A DNA stretch of 7,107 nt. Source: Acetobacteraceae bacterium (GTDB taxonomy: Bacteria > Pseudomonadota > Alphaproteobacteria > Acetobacterales > Acetobacteraceae). The notes under the pieces are model-generated. The model made no database searches, was not told where the DNA came from, and was given only the letters and a program-made list of their open reading frames with translations. This document shows positions 5,348-7,107 of the stretch, one piece after another. Both the position numbers and the translations under genes were made by a program. Numbering within the stretch: the stretch's first letter is position 1; the number at the start of each line of letters is the position of its first letter. The stretch is from NCBI GenBank assembly GCA_003164305.1, contig PLSZ01000083.1, positions 1-7,107 of the forward strand, written 5' to 3'.

Positions 5348-7107
5348 TGCGCGGCTGCCGGAATCAGCGGCGCGGGCGATATGGCGCGGACGCCCGGCAC
5401 CGGACCTGAGGGCGACGACGCAGGCGTGATCATCCCCTTTCTTAGCAGGTCGGACGCTTCCGCCTCATTCACCGCGGCACTGAAAAAGAAACCTTGTCCC
5501 TTGGTGGTCGCACCGGCGGAAACCAAAAATTCTCGTTCAGCCGCGGTCTCGACTCCCTCGGCTATCACATCGATCTGGAGATCGCGCGCGAGGCCGATGA
5601 TCGCGCGAACGGTTTGCGCGTACTCAGGGTCATCGGTCGCGGAATTGATGTATGATCTCGCGATCTTGATGTGGTTGATGTGATATTTTCTCAAATAATC
5701 GAACGATGAATAGTCGGTGCCAAAATCGTCGATCGCGATCCGCACGCCCATCTTCCTTAGGTCCATGAGCACGTCATTTCGTGCCCACGACACCTGGGCC
5801 AGAATGGCTTCGGTTACGTCGAGTTCCAGATCGCCCGGAACGAGGCCGCGCTTCGACAGGACCTCCGTCACCAAGGTTATGAACTGTCGCGCGTCCTTAA
5901 GCTGAAGCATCGAGATGTTGACGGCCATGACAGGTGGCGCGATCCCCGTGTCGCGCCATCGCCGCATCTGACCGCAAGCTTCCTCGAGAACCCATCGTCC
6001 AAACGGAATTATGACGCCTGACTTCTCCGCGATGGAAATGAATGTCGATGGCATGATCAAACCCCGTGTGGGATGGTGCCACCTGGCGAGCGCCTCCATC
6101 CCGACAATCGTCCCCGACGCGAGATCGACCTGCGGCTGATAGTAAAGTTCCAGTTCGGTACGCTCGATCGCGTCGCGCAAGTCGGAAGTCAGACTGACGC
6201 GTTCACGAACTTCTTCGTCAAGATCTTTCGTGTGAAACCGGAATTGGTCGCGGCCTTCGTCCTTGGCCCGATACAGCGCGAGGTCCGCCTGTGCCAGCAT
6301 GGTGTCGGAATCGACGATTTCCGCACCCAAAGTCGCGATACCAATGCTGGCCGTGACGTGCATCGTGTTGCCGTTAAACGTATACGGCCGGTCCACCGAG
6401 ACACGGAGCTTTTCCGCCAGCGTACCGGCGATCGCGGGATCGCCGACGTCGGTTTGCAGGATCGCGAACTCGTCTCCGCCGAACCGCGCCACCAGATCCA
6501 GGTCACGCACGCCGGCCACGAGCCGCGCCGCCACGGCCTGAAGAAGCAGGTCTCCGGTGGGATGTCCCAGGGTATCGTTCACGTCCTTGAAGTGATCCAG
6601 ATCAAGATAGAGCACGGCGAAGGACGATCCTCCGCGCCGGCTCGCGCTAAACGCCAGGTGCAATCGCTCGGCGAAGGTCGCCCGGTTGGCGAGACCGGTC
6701 AGCGGATCGGTTCGCGCCAGCAGAAGAATCTTCGTCTCGGCCGCCTTACGCTCCGTGACGTCCGTCATGATGCCTTCGATCTCGATCAGCCTGCCGCTTT
6801 TGTCTCGGACCGGGCTGTAGCGGGCTTCAACCCAGCGGCGTGACCGGTCGCCGTTCAGCACGCGAAACTCAATGGATGCGCTCAAGGCGTCGTTTGCCAA
6901 CACCCCGGTCAGAGCCGACCAAACCCTGTCCCGGTCATCCGGATCAATCAGTGTGAGGGGCCAGGTTGGCGAGGCGGTCAGGTCCGTCGGCGAATAACCA
7001 AATTTGCTGATATTCTGGGAGATGTAGATCAATGGCAGAGAAGGCTCGCCGCGCAGGCGGAAGAGGATTGTCGGACTGTTCTGGACGATCATGTTGGCGT
7101 CGGCGAG
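5344..7107 (-). CDS. PAS-GGDEF-EAL cyclic di-GMP signalling protein, partial (N-terminus beyond the right edge)
   Basis: The frame is open to the window edge, so the 587 visible residues lack the true N-terminus. The ATG at 7092 falls inside the PAS domain and is unlikely to be the start. Counting from the first visible residue, a PAS domain with its C-terminal PAC part covers about 1-120, with IEGIMTDVTERK at its end. GGDEF (about 126-290) begins with ARTDPLTGLANR and has an intact GGDEF at 210-214 and inhibitory RxxD site at 201-204 (RDLD). EAL (about 305-555) shows EAL at 338-340, N397, E433, D460-D461, K481, E517, E520 and Q538, the residues usually needed for metal binding and c-di-GMP hydrolysis. 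Two positions differ from the common motifs: DDFGTG reads DDFGTD and KID reads KIA. A Pro/Ala-rich tail of about 30 residues follows. It may therefore both synthesise and degrade c-di-GMP, or one domain may only regulate. Missing upstream sequence could carry a membrane or periplasmic sensor. The stop overlaps the YfiR-like gene start. Confidence 0.95.
   Translation of the reverse strand, partial: LADANMIVQNSPTILFRLRGEPSLPLIYISQNISKFGYSPTDLTASPTWPLTLIDPDDRDRVWSALTGVLANDALSASIEFRVLNGDRSRRWVEARYSPVRDKSGRLIEIEGIMTDVTERKAAETKILLLARTDPLTGLANRATFAERLHLAFSASRRGGSSFAVLYLDLDHFKDVNDTLGHPTGDLLLQAVAARLVAGVRDLDLVARFGGDEFAILQTDVGDPAIAGTLAEKLRVSVDRPYTFNGNTMHVTASIGIATLGAEIVDSDTMLAQADLALYRAKDEGRDQFRFHTKDLDEEVRERVSLTSDLRDAIERTELELYYQPQVDLASGTIVGMEALARWHHPTRGLIMPSTFISIAEKSGVIIPFGRWVLEEACGQMRRWRDTGIAPPVMAVNISMLQLKDARQFITLVTEVLSKRGLVPGDLELDVTEAILAQVSWARNDVLMDLRKMGVRIAIDDFGTDYSSFDYLRKYHINHIKIARSYINSATDDPEYAQTVRAIIGLARDLQIDVIAEGVETAAEREFLVSAGATTKGQGFFFSAAVNEAEASDLLRKGMITPASSPSGPVPGVRAISPAPLIPAAAQ

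Noticed and set aside
6073..6843. Plus-strand open frame of 256 codons
   Set aside because: It lies opposite the GGDEF and EAL coding region with intact motifs; it is a shadow frame.

Overview
The window reads as chromosomal DNA of a GC-rich Gram-negative bacterium. An outer-membrane TonB-dependent receptor fixes the Gram-negative envelope. The codon usage and the style of the ABC exporter and the PAS-GGDEF-EAL protein suggest an alphaproteobacterium, but I cannot place it more precisely. All six genes I support lie on the minus strand, so transcription runs from right to left. The large plus-strand open frames are shadows.

Right half, in transcription order. First is a PAS-GGDEF-EAL protein that makes or breaks cyclic di-GMP; its 5' end lies beyond the right edge. 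Its stop overlaps the start of a small exported periplasmic protein with a YfiR-like look (ATGA overlap). After 34 bases comes a TonB-dependent outer-membrane receptor with a clear GAGGAG ribosome site. These three look like one operon linking the outer membrane, the periplasm and cytoplasmic c-di-GMP turnover. That is the arrangement of a YfiBNR-type signalling module, but with a TonB receptor in place of the usual OmpA-like partner. The EAL domain keeps most catalytic residues but has two unusual substitutions in its DDFGTG and KID motifs.

Middle. A 226-base gap follows the receptor. It begins with a perfect 8-base inverted repeat one base after the receptor stop, a possible terminator or operator. 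It also holds weaker inverted repeats and no promoter I could call with confidence.

Left half. A second tightly packed group follows: an unrecognised 168-residue cytoplasmic protein with a His/Cys-rich segment, an ABC ATPase, and an ABC-2-type exporter permease cut by the left edge. Its stops and starts overlap by four bases at both junctions (GTGA and ATGA), so the unknown protein is probably made together with the exporter. The exported substrate cannot be told from the sequence.

I see no tRNA, rRNA, CRISPR array, insertion sequence or attachment site.
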